A DNA stretch of 15,138 nucleotides from Hydrogenophilales bacterium (GTDB lineage Bacteria > Pseudomonadota > Gammaproteobacteria > Burkholderiales > Thiobacillaceae). The position numbers and the translations under genes were made by a program. Positions 1 through 7,167 of the stretch are shown here, in pieces; within the stretch, counting starts at the first letter, position 1, and each line of letters starts with the position of its first letter. Below the pieces are notes generated by a model. It was given only the letters and a program-made list of their open reading frames with translations. It was not told where the DNA came from and searched no databases. The DNA is taken from assembly GCA_016719465.1 (NCBI GenBank), contig JADJYY010000039.1:1-15138 (forward strand). Direction: 5' to 3'.

Positions 1-378
1 CGACGTCCACCTGATGAAGGACGGCGCTCTTCGGCCGGCGCCTGGCCCGCGGCGGCCACGTCATTTCTAGCCGGGCGCTGAGCCATGAGGCCTGGAAAAC
101 GCCCTTCTGCTCATCGTCGCCAACAACCCCGGCGCCCACCGCAATCCCACCTTCGCCGGCGATAACCTTACACCCGCACGGACGCCGGAGAAGTGTGGAA
201 ATGCCCGACCGTGCCGCCGACCCCGGCGCCTTGCGCCTGCGCATGCTGGGCATCAAGAATCATGGCTGCCGCCGAGCTGAAGGACCTCTTGGCGATCGAT
301 GCTGGCGGCAAGCGGAAATACCACCCCAACGTGGTGCTGGATCTGGATTACACGGTGCTGATGCCGAGAAGGAATTGA
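1..378 (+). pseudogene. Unrecognised partial gene, frameshifted
   Basis: Seen: protein-like segments in several + frames. They can be stitched as DVHLMKDGA, then FGRRLARGGHVISSRALSHE, then ALLLIVANNPGAHRNPTFAG, then a tail with DLLAIDAGGKRKYHPNVVLD and LDYTVLMP. The last segment ends at a TGA at 376-378, or a few residues later in another frame. The 5' end lies outside the window and at least three frame changes are needed. I do not recognise the family. It is on the same strand as the aldolase gene 190 bp downstream, so it could belong to the same transcription unit, but a hairpin-rich spacer separates them. That it was coding is an inference from the coherent residue composition across the frames. 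No function is proposed. Confidence 0.4.
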
Positions 379-416
379 GCCGTGTTGCGACGATCACCTG
401 GTGTCAACACCCCCGG

Positions 417-487
417 CCCCTTTGGTGAAAGGGGGAGCCAGGCTGGCTGGGCTTTCCCTCTGGAAAAAGGGGAGCGGGCTGGCTGGG
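417..487. repeat. Intergenic GC-rich hairpin and short direct repeat
   Basis: A perfect hairpin, CCCCTTT (417-423), loop GGTG, AAAGGGG (428-434), opens the spacer between the broken gene and the aldolase gene. It is followed by two direct copies of the module GGGGAGC-N(1-2)-GGCTGGCTGGG, at 432-451 and 469-487. A smaller hairpin, TTTCC/GGAAA (453-466), lies between them. There is no clean U-tract, so this looks more like a family of intergenic palindromic repeats than a simple terminator. Confidence 0.5.
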
Positions 488-564
488 TATTCTTTCATGG
501 GGACAGGGGGGATTTCGCCGACCCTACCATTCCTGATGACGCCGACCTCTCCCCAGGAGCCTTC

Positions 565-1541
565 ATGACCCACCCCCGTCCACCCCGACACCGCCCTGTT
601 CACAGGAGAAGCCCTTCCCGGTGATTCCGCCTGCGAGCACTTCGCCGGCTGCAGCGAGAAGCTGATCCTCAAGGCCCTGGAGCCAGATGGAGAAACTCGG
701 TCCGGTGTTCAGCATCACCTGCGACTGCGAGGACGGCGCCCCGGCCGGGGCGGGAGAAGCGAACACGCCGAGATGATCGTGCGGGTGCTCTCCGACGCCA
801 ACCACCAGCGCATGGCCGGCGCCCGCATCCACGACTTCAGCCACCCCTCGCGACAGGACGTGGATATCTGGTGGGCGGCGCCGGCGAACGGCTCGCCTAC
901 CTGACCATTCCCGAAAGCACCGAATACGCCCACGCCGAGGAGATGATCGATTTCATCCAGCACATCGCCGACGTCGCATGGCAATCAACGGGAAATCCCC
1001 ATCCACATCCTGGTGAAACTCATGGCGCCCTGCGCGACGTTCACCGCATCGCCACCCCTGCCCTGGCTGCAGGTGCTGGACTTCCGGCCTGATGGATTTC
1101 GTCTCCGGCCACCACGGCGCCATCCCCGCCAGCGCATGCGCAGCCCCGGCCAGTTCGAACACAGCTTATCGCCCCGGCCAAGACCGAGGTGGTCTCGCCG
1201 CCTGGCCAACGGCGTCATCCCCGCCCACAACGTCACCCTGACCCGAAGAATCCCTACGTTACCTACCAGGATGCCGCGCGCGCATGGAATTCGGCTTCCT
1301 GCGCCAGTGGAGCATCTACCCCACCCAGATCCAGCCCATCGTCGATGCCATGAAGCCGGATATTCGAGGTGGAAACCAGCGCCGCCATCCTGCTGGCCGC
1401 CCAGAAGGCGGACTGGGGCCCATCCAACACGCCGGCGAACTGCACGACCGGGCGACCTACCGGTTACTGGGAGGTTTACAAAAGCCCGGGTTACAGGCAT
1501 CAAGCCGCCGGCGGAAGCGGAAGCGGCATTCTTTTTACTGA
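565..1541 (+). pseudogene. HpcH/HpaI aldolase / citrate lyase family protein, frameshifted
   Basis: Stitching the + frames gives about 325 residues typical of the HpcH/HpaI aldolase / citrate lyase beta superfamily, which cleaves or forms C-C bonds in acyl-CoA esters or keto acids with a divalent metal. The start at 565 follows AGGAG (555-559) with a 5-base gap. Visible blocks in order are CEHFAG and SEKLILKALE near the N-terminus, ITCDCEDGAPAG (acidic active-site region), RIHDFSHPS, ETHGALRDVHRIAT (the Glu is the expected metal ligand), DFVSGHHGAIPASAMRSPGQ, GVIPAHNVTL, EFGFLRQWSIYPTQIQPIV and a C-terminal GIKPPAEAEAAFF. The coding frame changes repeatedly and the natural stop is probably the TGA at 1539-1541, reached if one T of the T-run before it is removed. 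The substrate cannot be told; malyl-CoA or citramalyl-CoA lyases are relatives. Multiple indels suggest assembly error rather than natural decay. Confidence 0.75.
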
Positions 1542-1568
1542 TGGGGCGGGTGTTCTCCCCACCCCTAT

Positions 1569-1619
1569 CCCTCCCCGCCCTGGGGAGGGGTGGATTTCTC
1601 CTCCCCGCTTGCGGGGAGG
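1569..1619. repeat. Pair of GC-rich palindromes, first cluster
   Basis: Two perfect hairpins follow each other here: CCCTCCCC (1569-1576), loop GCCCT, GGGGAGGG (1582-1589), and CCTCCCCGC, loop TT, GCGGGGAGG (1600-1619). The block is preceded by TTCTCCCCACC at 1553-1563. A related copy lies at 1978-2012, on the other side of the DUF559 gene. The second hairpin also encodes the SPQAG-like end of the DUF559 reading frame on the - strand. Confidence 0.75.
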
Positions 1620-1970
1620 TTGGGAAGAGCTTCGTTTGTCGAGCCGCTTCCACTTCTCGCCAGATGACCGCGAGCACCGATTCCAATTCCCCATGACCTG
1701 GTGGTTCCAGAAGCGCAGGACTGAAAGCCTTTGGAACGAAGAAACGCATCGCGACGCGCATCGTAGCCGCTGTTCTCGGCGTGCTGTCCTCCATCCAGTT
1801 CAATGACGATGGCGAGAGATGTACAGGCGAAATCCGCGATGTAGGGGCCGATGGGGTACTGTCTGCGAAATGGCGCCCATTTGTTTCCCGCGCAGCCACC
1901 GCCACAGACGTTGTTCCACGTCAGTCAGGTTGCGCAGGGCGCGGGCTTTGAGGGTGATTGGCTTTACCAT
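1600..1970 (-). pseudogene. DUF559-family (very-short-patch-repair-like) nuclease, frameshifted
   Basis: Read on the - strand from ATG 1970-1968, the protein begins MVKPITLKARALRNLTDVEQ and continues RLWRWLRGKQMG. It then changes frame into YPIGPYIADFACTSLAIVIE-LDGGQH, and again into a tail with VLAVIWREVEAARQTKLFPT and SPQAGR. These are the hallmarks of DUF559, small proteins of about 120-130 residues with a restriction-endonuclease-like fold related to Vsr; IELDGGQH is the diagnostic core. The biochemical role of the family is not established. At least two frame changes are needed. The end is uncertain because the last codons run into the 1600-1619 palindrome. Such genes are often found among repeats of this type, as here. 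Confidence 0.75.
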
Positions 1971-1977
1971 GAAAGTA

Positions 1978-2012
1978 TTCTCCCCACCGGCCCTCCCCGC
2001 AAGCGGGGAGGG
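1978..2012. repeat. GC-rich palindrome, second cluster
   Basis: TTCTCCCCACC (1978-1988) is followed by a perfect hairpin, CCCTCCCCGC (1991-2000), loop AA, GCGGGGAGGG (2003-2012). It is a direct-orientation relative of the block at 1553-1589, with the same TTCTCCCCACC lead and CCCTCCCC/GGGGAGGG stem, so the DUF559 gene is bracketed by copies of one repeat family. Confidence 0.7.
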
Positions 2013-2111
2013 GGGAGAACTCGGACGCCCTGGGGGATGCTCCTCCCAGCAAGCGAGAGGGCGTAGGCATTTGGCGAGCATGTCTTGCCGCCGTGGACGG
2101 TGGGGAGCGGG

Positions 2112-3063
2112 GGTCCCCGATCCCGCCACACCAGCAGGCCCTGGGTGTTGAGTTCCACGTCGTTGGCCAGCAGGTCCTTGCAGACCGCGTCGTCCAGGGT
2201 GCAGCCGTGGGCGCGCAGGCGCCGGATCATGCCGGCTTCCACGGCCTGTTTCAGCCAGTCGTGCCGTGTCTGGCCGTCGCCCGGCGCGGCCCGCGTCAGG
2301 GCCACCAGTTCGTCGATCTGCTCATGGAGTTGTCCGGCCAGGGGGGCCAGCCCGGTGACCCGACCGTAATGGGTGAGGGAAGACCGCCACGGCCCCCGTG
2401 GCCACCAGTCGGTCGATGGAGGCGTGCAGGGCCTCGGGTTCGAACTGGACCGGCGTGGTGGTGGGGAAGATGAAGGGCTGCGGGTTTGCGTGGTCTCCCA
2501 CGTCGAATTCCCGGTAGGAAATGCCGAAGGTGTCCCCGTGAACAGGCTGTTGCTGGCGCTGTCGTGGATGCAGTAATGGTGGCGGGCATGGCAGGGTGTC
2601 GCGAAATGAGGAAGCTCATTGTCCGGCCCTGGAAATCCAGCCGAAGTTTTCGTCGGCCTCGATGACCCGTTCCGCCGGCGCCGGCACGATGTCGCCGTAA
2701 TGCTCGAAAGTGTTCCCGGCCGTAGACCGCGATGGAGCCGGCCACCAGCCTGGCCGGGTCGATCATGTGCCGCGCGCCCTTGGGGTGGACCACCAGTTTT
2801 GCGTTGCGACAGTTCTGGAGCAGGGCGCCGGCGGCGCCGGCGTGGTCCAGGTGGACATGGGTGACGATCACATACTCCACGTCCGCCGGCGCGAGGCCCA
2901 GGTGCTTCAGTTCCGCCAGCACAAGGGGACGGAGGGGTTGGTGCCGGTGTCGACGATGGCCACCCGGCCGTTTTGGACGATCAGATGGATGGCCGCCAGG
3001 CCGGGGCGCAGTAATCCGCGTCCAGGTGATGATGCCGTGGTCGTGCTGTATTGGTGGAATCAT
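2112..3063 (-). pseudogene. MBL-fold metallo-hydrolase, frameshifted
   Basis: This is a zinc-dependent metallo-beta-lactamase-fold hydrolase of about 315 residues when stitched. ATG 3063-3061 gives MIPPIQHDHGIIT. A frame change follows, then an intact block LVLAELKHLGLAPADVEYVI-VTHVHLDHAGAAGALL containing the HxHxDH metal site. Next come KLVVHPKGARHMIDPARLV, FRLDFQGRTMSFL, a frameshifted middle whose alternative frame reads SNSLFTGDTFG and YREF, then QFEPEALHASIDRLVA and FLTHYGRV. The C-terminal part DWLKQAVEAGMIRRL, DDAVCKDLLANDVELNTQGL and LVWRDR ends near 2112, where the true stop is unclear. The start codon probably overlaps the rlmJ stop (ATGA), so the two are likely translationally coupled. 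Substrate unknown; glyoxalase II-like, lactonase-like and quorum-quenching relatives share the fold. Confidence 0.8.
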
Positions 3064-3908
3064 TGTGATTGCTCCGGTGAGGCCTCGATGTGAAACTTGA
3101 ACCGCTATCGAGGGCCAGGATGGATTTCAGTTCCGGCAGGCATTCCCGCAGGGTTTCTGCCAGGGTCAGGGTGGATTGACGATGAACATGCCGCTGCCGG
3201 TCATGCCCGGCTCGGCGGTGGCCGGCTTGCACCGACAGGCTGGCATCCAGCCATGCCACGCCGTGGATGGCGCGCAGGCGTTCCGGCAGGCGGCGCGCTT
3301 CGGTCCGCGCCAGGTGGGGATACCCAGATGGCATAGATCCCGGTGGGAAAACGCTTGAGGCTGTCCTTCAGGGGCTTCCACCACCCGGGGGTAGTCAGCC
3401 TTGTCCTCGTAGGAGGGTCGATCAGCACCAGGCCCCGCGCGAGGGCGGCGGCAGCAGGACTTGAGGCCGGCGAAACCGTCGCCCCGGGTGACGATCACCC
3501 GCCTGCCGTCGTCCTGGAAAGTCTTGCCCAGCAGTTCCACGCCGGTGGGGTGCATTTCGAAAAGCCGTAGCCGGTCCTGGGGGCGCGACAGTTTCGCCGC
3601 CAGATAGGGCGAACCGGGGTAGAAGGTGAGCTTGCCGGCGGCGTTCATGCCGCGCACCAGGTCCACGTAATCCGCCAGGGCCGGCGGCAGATCCGTGCGC
3701 GTCCACAGGCGGCCGATGCCGGCCTCGTGTTCCGCGTTCCTGGTGGCGTAGCCTGCGTCCAGGCCAGGCGCCTGGCGCCGGCGTGGGTGTCGATGACCGC
3801 GAACGGCTTGTCCTTCAGGGCCAGGTGGCGCAGCAGGCGGACCAGGACGAAATGCTTGAGCACGTCGGCGTGGTTGCCGGCGTGGAAGGCGTGGCGGTAG
3901 CTGAGCAT
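3060..3908 (-). pseudogene. rlmJ: 23S rRNA (adenine2030-N6)-methyltransferase RlmJ, frameshifted
   Basis: RlmJ (YhiR) methylates A2030 of 23S rRNA using S-adenosylmethionine. The start at 3908 gives the family signature MLSYRHAFHAGNHADVLKHF. The SAM site appears as VIDTHAGA, followed after a frame change by DLVRGMNAAGKLTFYPGSP and YLAAKLSRPQDRLRLFEMHP. VTRGDGFAG and, after further shifts, IDPPYEDKADYPRV (the catalytic D/N-PPY-type motif) are readable, and MFIVNPPWTL comes near the end. If a missing base near 3085 is restored, the C-terminus reads LDSGSSFHIEASPEQSQ and stops at TGA 3062-3060, overlapping the next ATG. That gives about 282 residues, normal for the family. Frame changes at several points look like indels. 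It is directly downstream of miaA and probably cotranscribed. Confidence 0.85.
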
Positions 3909-3951
3909 CTGGGGAGTGAGGGGTGAGGGGTGGGGGGATTGTCGCACTGGT

Positions 3952-4896
3952 CTATCCGGCGCGGCTTTCCCCTGCAGCGCCATATCGACTGCCGTCGCGA
4001 TCCGATCGAACAAATCGGATGCGGCGCATTCCAGCCGCCGCGCACTCTCCCAACTCCGCAACCAGGTGAGCTGCCGCTTGGCCAGTTGCCGTGTCGCGGC
4101 GGCGCCCTGCTCAGGGCGGTGACGTCAATTTCGCCGTCCAGGAATCGCCAGGCGTGGAGATATCCGACGCAGCGCATGGAAGGCAGGCCGGGGTGTAGCG
4201 CATAACGCCCGCGCAGGCCGCGCAGTTCTTCCACCAGCCCCAGTTCCAGCATCTGGACGAAACGCTGGTTGATGCGCCGGTGCAACCAGGCCCGGTCTTC
4301 CGGGAATAGGGCGAATTCCAGCCAGTTACCTTTTTGTTCTTTCCGGGCGGTGGGCGGGTTCAGCAAGGCCGACATGGGGCCGCCGGTGCTCAGGCACAGT
4401 TCCAGAGCGCGCTGGATGCGCTGGGAATCGTTGGGCTTGAGGCGGGTCGCGGTTTCGGGTCCAGTCCGGCCAGTTCGGCGTGGAGGGCGGGCCAGCCCAG
4501 GCGCTGGCCCCGGGCTTCCAGTTTGGCGCGTAGTGCCGGATCGGCGGGCGGCAGCTCGTCCAGTCCGCCCCGCAGGGCGCGGAAGTACAGCATGGTGCCG
4601 CCCACCAGCAGGGGCAGCTTGCCGCGCCCGGCGATCTCCACCATCACCCGTTCGGCATCCCGTTTGAACTGTCCGGCGGAATAGCTTTCGGTGGGGGCCA
4701 CCAGATCGATCAGGTGATGGGGCGCCCGCGCCAGGGTAGCCGCATCCGGCTTGGCCGTGCCGATGTCCATGCCCCGGTATACCAGGGCCGAATCCACGCT
4801 GATGATTTCCAGGGGAAACCGCTCCAGCAGCCAGACCGCCAGGTCGGTCTTGCCGCTGGCGGTGGGGCCCATGAGGCTGATGGCTTGGAGGCGCAT
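3952..4896 (-). pseudogene. miaA: tRNA dimethylallyltransferase MiaA, frameshifted
   Basis: MiaA transfers a dimethylallyl group to N6 of A37 in tRNAs that read UNN codons. The protein begins MRLQAISLMGPTASGKTDLA, with the P-loop at residues 10-17, and continues DSALVYRGMDIGTAKPDA, HHLIDLV, YSAGQFKRDAERVM and LLVGGTMLYFRAL. Near 4458-4460 one G appears missing; restoring it gives LDPETATRLKPNDSQRIQRA and LELCLS in frame with the next segment, LNPPTARKEQKGNWLEFALF. A second shift near 4100 leads to TRQLAKRQLTWLRSWESARR. A third, in the GGGG run near 3975, removes the stop; with one more G the gene ends at TAG 3954-3952. Restored length is about 314 residues, normal for MiaA. It lies 13 bp downstream of nfi on the same strand. 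Confidence 0.9.
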
Positions 4897-4909
4897 GGGG
4901 TGGGATTAT

Positions 4910-5572
4910 CTATCCCGAGGCCAGGCGATGGGCGGCCCGGGTGGTTTCCGGCAGACGATAACGGGTAAGGCAGGCCAGGGTCAGCTCGATGGCGGTCCTC
5001 AGGCAAACGCGATGCCCGCCGGAGATATAGAGCGGTTTGACGCCTGGCCGGGTGCGCAGCACGGCGCCGATTTCCTCACCGTGGTCCAGCAGCGGTGTCC
5101 AGTCGCCCCGTTCGGGGCCGGGCTCCAGGTGCCGGCCGACCAGGCGCGTCTTGGCCACGCCGATGGTGGGCAGGTCGAGCAGAACGCCCAGGTGGCAGGC
5201 GATGCCAAAGCGTCGGGGGTGGGCCCGACCCTGGCCATCGCACAGGATGATGTCCGGCATGGCGGAAAGTTGTGACAGGGCGTCCAGCACGGCGGGCAGT
5301 TCCCGAAAGGAGAGCAGGCCGGGCACATAGGGAAATGTGGTGGGGCGCCGGGCGATGACCTGCTCCAGCGGCGCCAGGTCCGGGAAGGACAGCACCGCCA
5401 CGGCGGCCCGGGTGGTGCGTTGCGCGTCCTCGTACCCCACATCCACGCCCGCCACGGTGGCTATCCTGGCGGGCAGGCGATCCGCCGCCTCGACCCGCGC
5501 CGCCCATCGGCGCTGCAAGTCAATGGCCTGCGCCGGGGTCAGGTTCCAGGGGTGTCGCGGCGCGCGTTTCAT
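4910..5572 (-). CDS. nfi: Endonuclease V (deoxyinosine 3'-endonuclease)
   Basis: Complete 220-residue Nfi, a Mg-dependent nuclease that nicks DNA 3' to deoxyinosine and other deaminated bases, starting alternative excision repair. Family motifs are intact and in order: IATVAGVDVGYED (first catalytic Asp), AAVAVLSFPDLAPLEQV, FPYVPGLLSFRELPAVLDAL, ILCDGQGRAHPRRFGIACHL (second catalytic Asp and the conserved DGQG-HPR block), GVLLDLPTIGVAKTRLVG, and YISGGHRVCL near the C-terminus. Length matches the family. The start has only a weak ribosome-binding site. It leads a run of same-strand genes (miaA follows after 13 bp). It is the first intact frame met from the left side of the window, in contrast to its frameshifted neighbours. 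Confidence 0.95.
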   Translation of the reverse strand: MKRAPRHPWNLTPAQAIDLQRRWAARVEAADRLPARIATVAGVDVGYEDAQRTTRAAVAVLSFPDLAPLEQVIARRPTTFPYVPGLLSFRELPAVLDALSQLSAMPDIILCDGQGRAHPRRFGIACHLGVLLDLPTIGVAKTRLVGRHLEPGPERGDWTPLLDHGEEIGAVLRTRPGVKPLYISGGHRVCLRTAIELTLACLTRYRLPETTRAAHRLASG

Positions 5573-5626
5573 CTCGGCGGGCGCCGCGGGTAGGGGATTC
5601 CCGGCCCGGAGCCAAGGAAACGGGCC

Positions 5627-6187
5627 TTACGCCCCGGCACCTTCGTATAGCTGCTCAAGCGCCACGGATAAGCCGACGCTCGCCAGTTCGAGCAGGCCCT
5701 CGCCGCCCGGCCTGACCGCGCTCCAGTCCTCCGCGCGGCGGTATAGCGTCGCTTCGCGTTTGTCCTGGGCCAGCAGCACGTATTCTTGCATCGCCTCGAT
5801 GTTCTGGTACGCGAACAGTTTCTCGCGCGAGTCGATGCGTTCCGTGCTGTCCGACAACACCTCCACGATCAGCTTGGGCTGTTCGCGCCAGTATCGGGCG
5901 TTGTCCTCCGGGCGGCAGGCCACCATCAGGTCCGGATAATAGAAATAGTCATCCCGCCCATGGCGCAGGCGCAGCTTCATGTCGCTCATGAACACCCGGC
6001 ACGGCCCGCCGCGCAAATGCGCGTGCAGGACGGCGAACAGGTTGCCGGCGATGAGGCTGTGCGCCGCGCTCGCGCTGGTCATGGCATACACCTCGCCGGC
6101 CAGGTACTCGTGGCGCACCTCGGCATGCAACTCGCCCTCCAGGTAGGCCTCGACGGAAAGCGGTGTTTTGAAGGCCGGCTGATTCAT
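5627..6187 (-). CDS. Uma2 family (DUF820) putative endonuclease, copy 1
   Basis: A complete 186-residue protein beginning MNQPAFKTPLSVEAYLEGEL. Uma2 proteins have a PD-(D/E)XK nuclease-like fold; their cellular role is not established, and they are abundant in cyanobacteria and some proteobacteria. Visible family features are VRHEYLAGEVYAMTSAS-AAHSLIAGNL (N-terminal acidic site and helix), DMKLRLRHGRDDYFYYPDLM (the PD of the active site), PKLIVEVLSDSTERIDSREK (E-x-L strand followed by the D..K helix) and YVLLAQDKREATLYRR. It is followed by nfi about 54 bp downstream and preceded by a diverged paralogue on the same strand. The ribosome-binding site before the ATG is weak. Confidence 0.88.
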   Translation of the reverse strand: MNQPAFKTPLSVEAYLEGELHAEVRHEYLAGEVYAMTSASAAHSLIAGNLFAVLHAHLRGGPCRVFMSDMKLRLRHGRDDYFYYPDLMVACRPEDNARYWREQPKLIVEVLSDSTERIDSREKLFAYQNIEAMQEYVLLAQDKREATLYRRAEDWSAVRPGGEGLLELASVGLSVALEQLYEGAGA

Positions 6188-6273
6188 GGTGGTTCCGACA
6201 CGATAAAGAATGGCTGAATGTTAATTCCCATGTCCCAGGAGCTGAACTCCGTTGTTGCCGACCAGAGCCCCGG

Positions 6274-6837
6274 TCAGAGTCCCGTATCCGCGTACAACTC
6301 CGCCATGGACAACGCCAGGCCGACGCTCTCCAGTCGCACGACTTCCCCCGCCTCGTAAATATCCTGGGTCCAGCCCGCCGGCGTGCGGCGGAATACCTCC
6401 ACCCAGGGTTTGTTCTGGTCGATCAGCACATACTCATGCAGGCTGGGCAGGCGGCGATAGGACAAGAGCTTTTCCCGCCGATCCACCGGTTCGGTGGTGT
6501 CCGACAGCACCTCCACCACCAGTTTCGGTGCTTCGAGAAAATCCTGCGCTGCCGGGCCCAGATCGGCCGGATCGCAAGTCACCCCCACATCCGGATAGTA
6601 ATAAGCGGAATCCGCCCGCACCCTTACCTTCATGTCCGCCATCCACAAGCCACAGGGTTGGCCTCGCAGATGCTGACGTAGAGAGATGGCGGCGTTCAGC
6701 GCCAGCGTGCCTTGCCGTTTCGACGCCCCGGCCATGGCGAACACCTCGCCGGCCACGTATTCGTGTTTGTCGGGCGCGTCCCGCTCGTTCCCGAGGTAAT
6801 CGGCTTCGGAGCAAGGCGAGATGCTGGCCTGTCGCAT
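6274..6837 (-). CDS. Uma2 family (DUF820) putative endonuclease, copy 2
   Basis: A complete 187-residue protein, MRQASISPCSEADYLGNERD onward, collinear with copy 1. Matching blocks are DKHEYVAGEVFAMAGASKRQ, LRQHLRGQPCGLWMADMKVR, SAYYYPDVGVTCDP, APKLVVEVLSDTTEPVDRRE and LHEYVLIDQNKPWVEVFRR. The predicted catalytic set (the Asp of YYPD and the Glu of VVEVLS) is kept in both copies, so both may be active. Sequence divergence between the copies is large, so this is an old duplication or two independent acquisitions. The gap to copy 1 is 86 bp with no terminator seen, and the two may be cotranscribed. Function unknown. Confidence 0.88.
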   Translation of the reverse strand: MRQASISPCSEADYLGNERDAPDKHEYVAGEVFAMAGASKRQGTLALNAAISLRQHLRGQPCGLWMADMKVRVRADSAYYYPDVGVTCDPADLGPAAQDFLEAPKLVVEVLSDTTEPVDRREKLLSYRRLPSLHEYVLIDQNKPWVEVFRRTPAGWTQDIYEAGEVVRLESVGLALSMAELYADTGL

Positions 6838-6997
6838 GGGGGGGATTCCGGAAAAGAGGCCCGGCGATTATCGCATAGCCCGTTGTCATGACCGGGCTGG
6901 CGCGGCCGCCCCCGCGCCAGCCCCTGAGGGAACTTTCTTTCCGGGGCGCGAAGCAATCTGTTGCACCCCCGCAACGACACTCTTGAGAAATTACTTG

Positions 6998-7015
6998 AAA
7001 TCCGATTTCGGATTT
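6998..7015. promoter_or_regulatory. 18-bp perfect palindrome upstream of the porin
   Basis: AAATCCGATTTCGGATTT has 8-base arms around a central TT and sits about 150 bp before the porin start. The symmetry suits a dimeric repressor or activator site, or a small RNA hairpin if transcribed. No known regulator consensus is recognised. Confidence 0.45.
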
Positions 7016-7052
7016 GCCCCGCCAATAGAGAGTTCAGCAGAATGCGATCCAA

Positions 7053-7074
7053 CTTCTCGCGCGAGAGGTTTTTT
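7053..7074 (+). terminator. Attenuator-like hairpin in the porin leader
   Basis: CTTCTC (7053-7058), loop GCGC, GAGAGG (7063-7068), with one G-U pair, is followed directly by TTTTTT (7069-7074). The shape is that of a weak intrinsic terminator about 95 bp before the porin ATG. It may attenuate porin transcription or stop upstream read-through. Confidence 0.4.
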
Positions 7075-7167
7075 AGGCCCCCTTCTCAAGTCGAGGAGGG
7101 CGGAGGCAGGGGAAACCGGGCCGCCGCAGCAGGGCAAAAGTTTCATCAACCTGATAGGAGTATGAAC

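Larger units (their letters stand above)
6838..7167 (+). other. Divergent intergenic region and porin leader
   Basis: A 330-bp non-coding stretch between the start of the - strand Uma2 gene and the porin. It holds an 18-bp palindrome (6998-7015), a U-tract hairpin (7053-7074) and the porin ribosome-binding site AGGAG (7156-7160). The porin frame stays open upstream to 6961, but that extension does not look like protein and precedes a perfect signal peptide, so it is leader. I could not assign a convincing -35/-10 pair. Confidence 0.6.

Noticed and set aside
985..1905. 306-codon open frame on the - strand across the aldolase gene and the DUF559 gene
   Set aside because: Only its first part is real, as one frame of the shifted DUF559 gene. 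The remainder is antisense to the aldolase.
6961..7167. Longer N-terminus for the porin from an ATG at 6961
   Set aside because: A typical signal peptide begins at 7168 behind AGGAG at the right distance. The extension would bury it and has no protein-like character.
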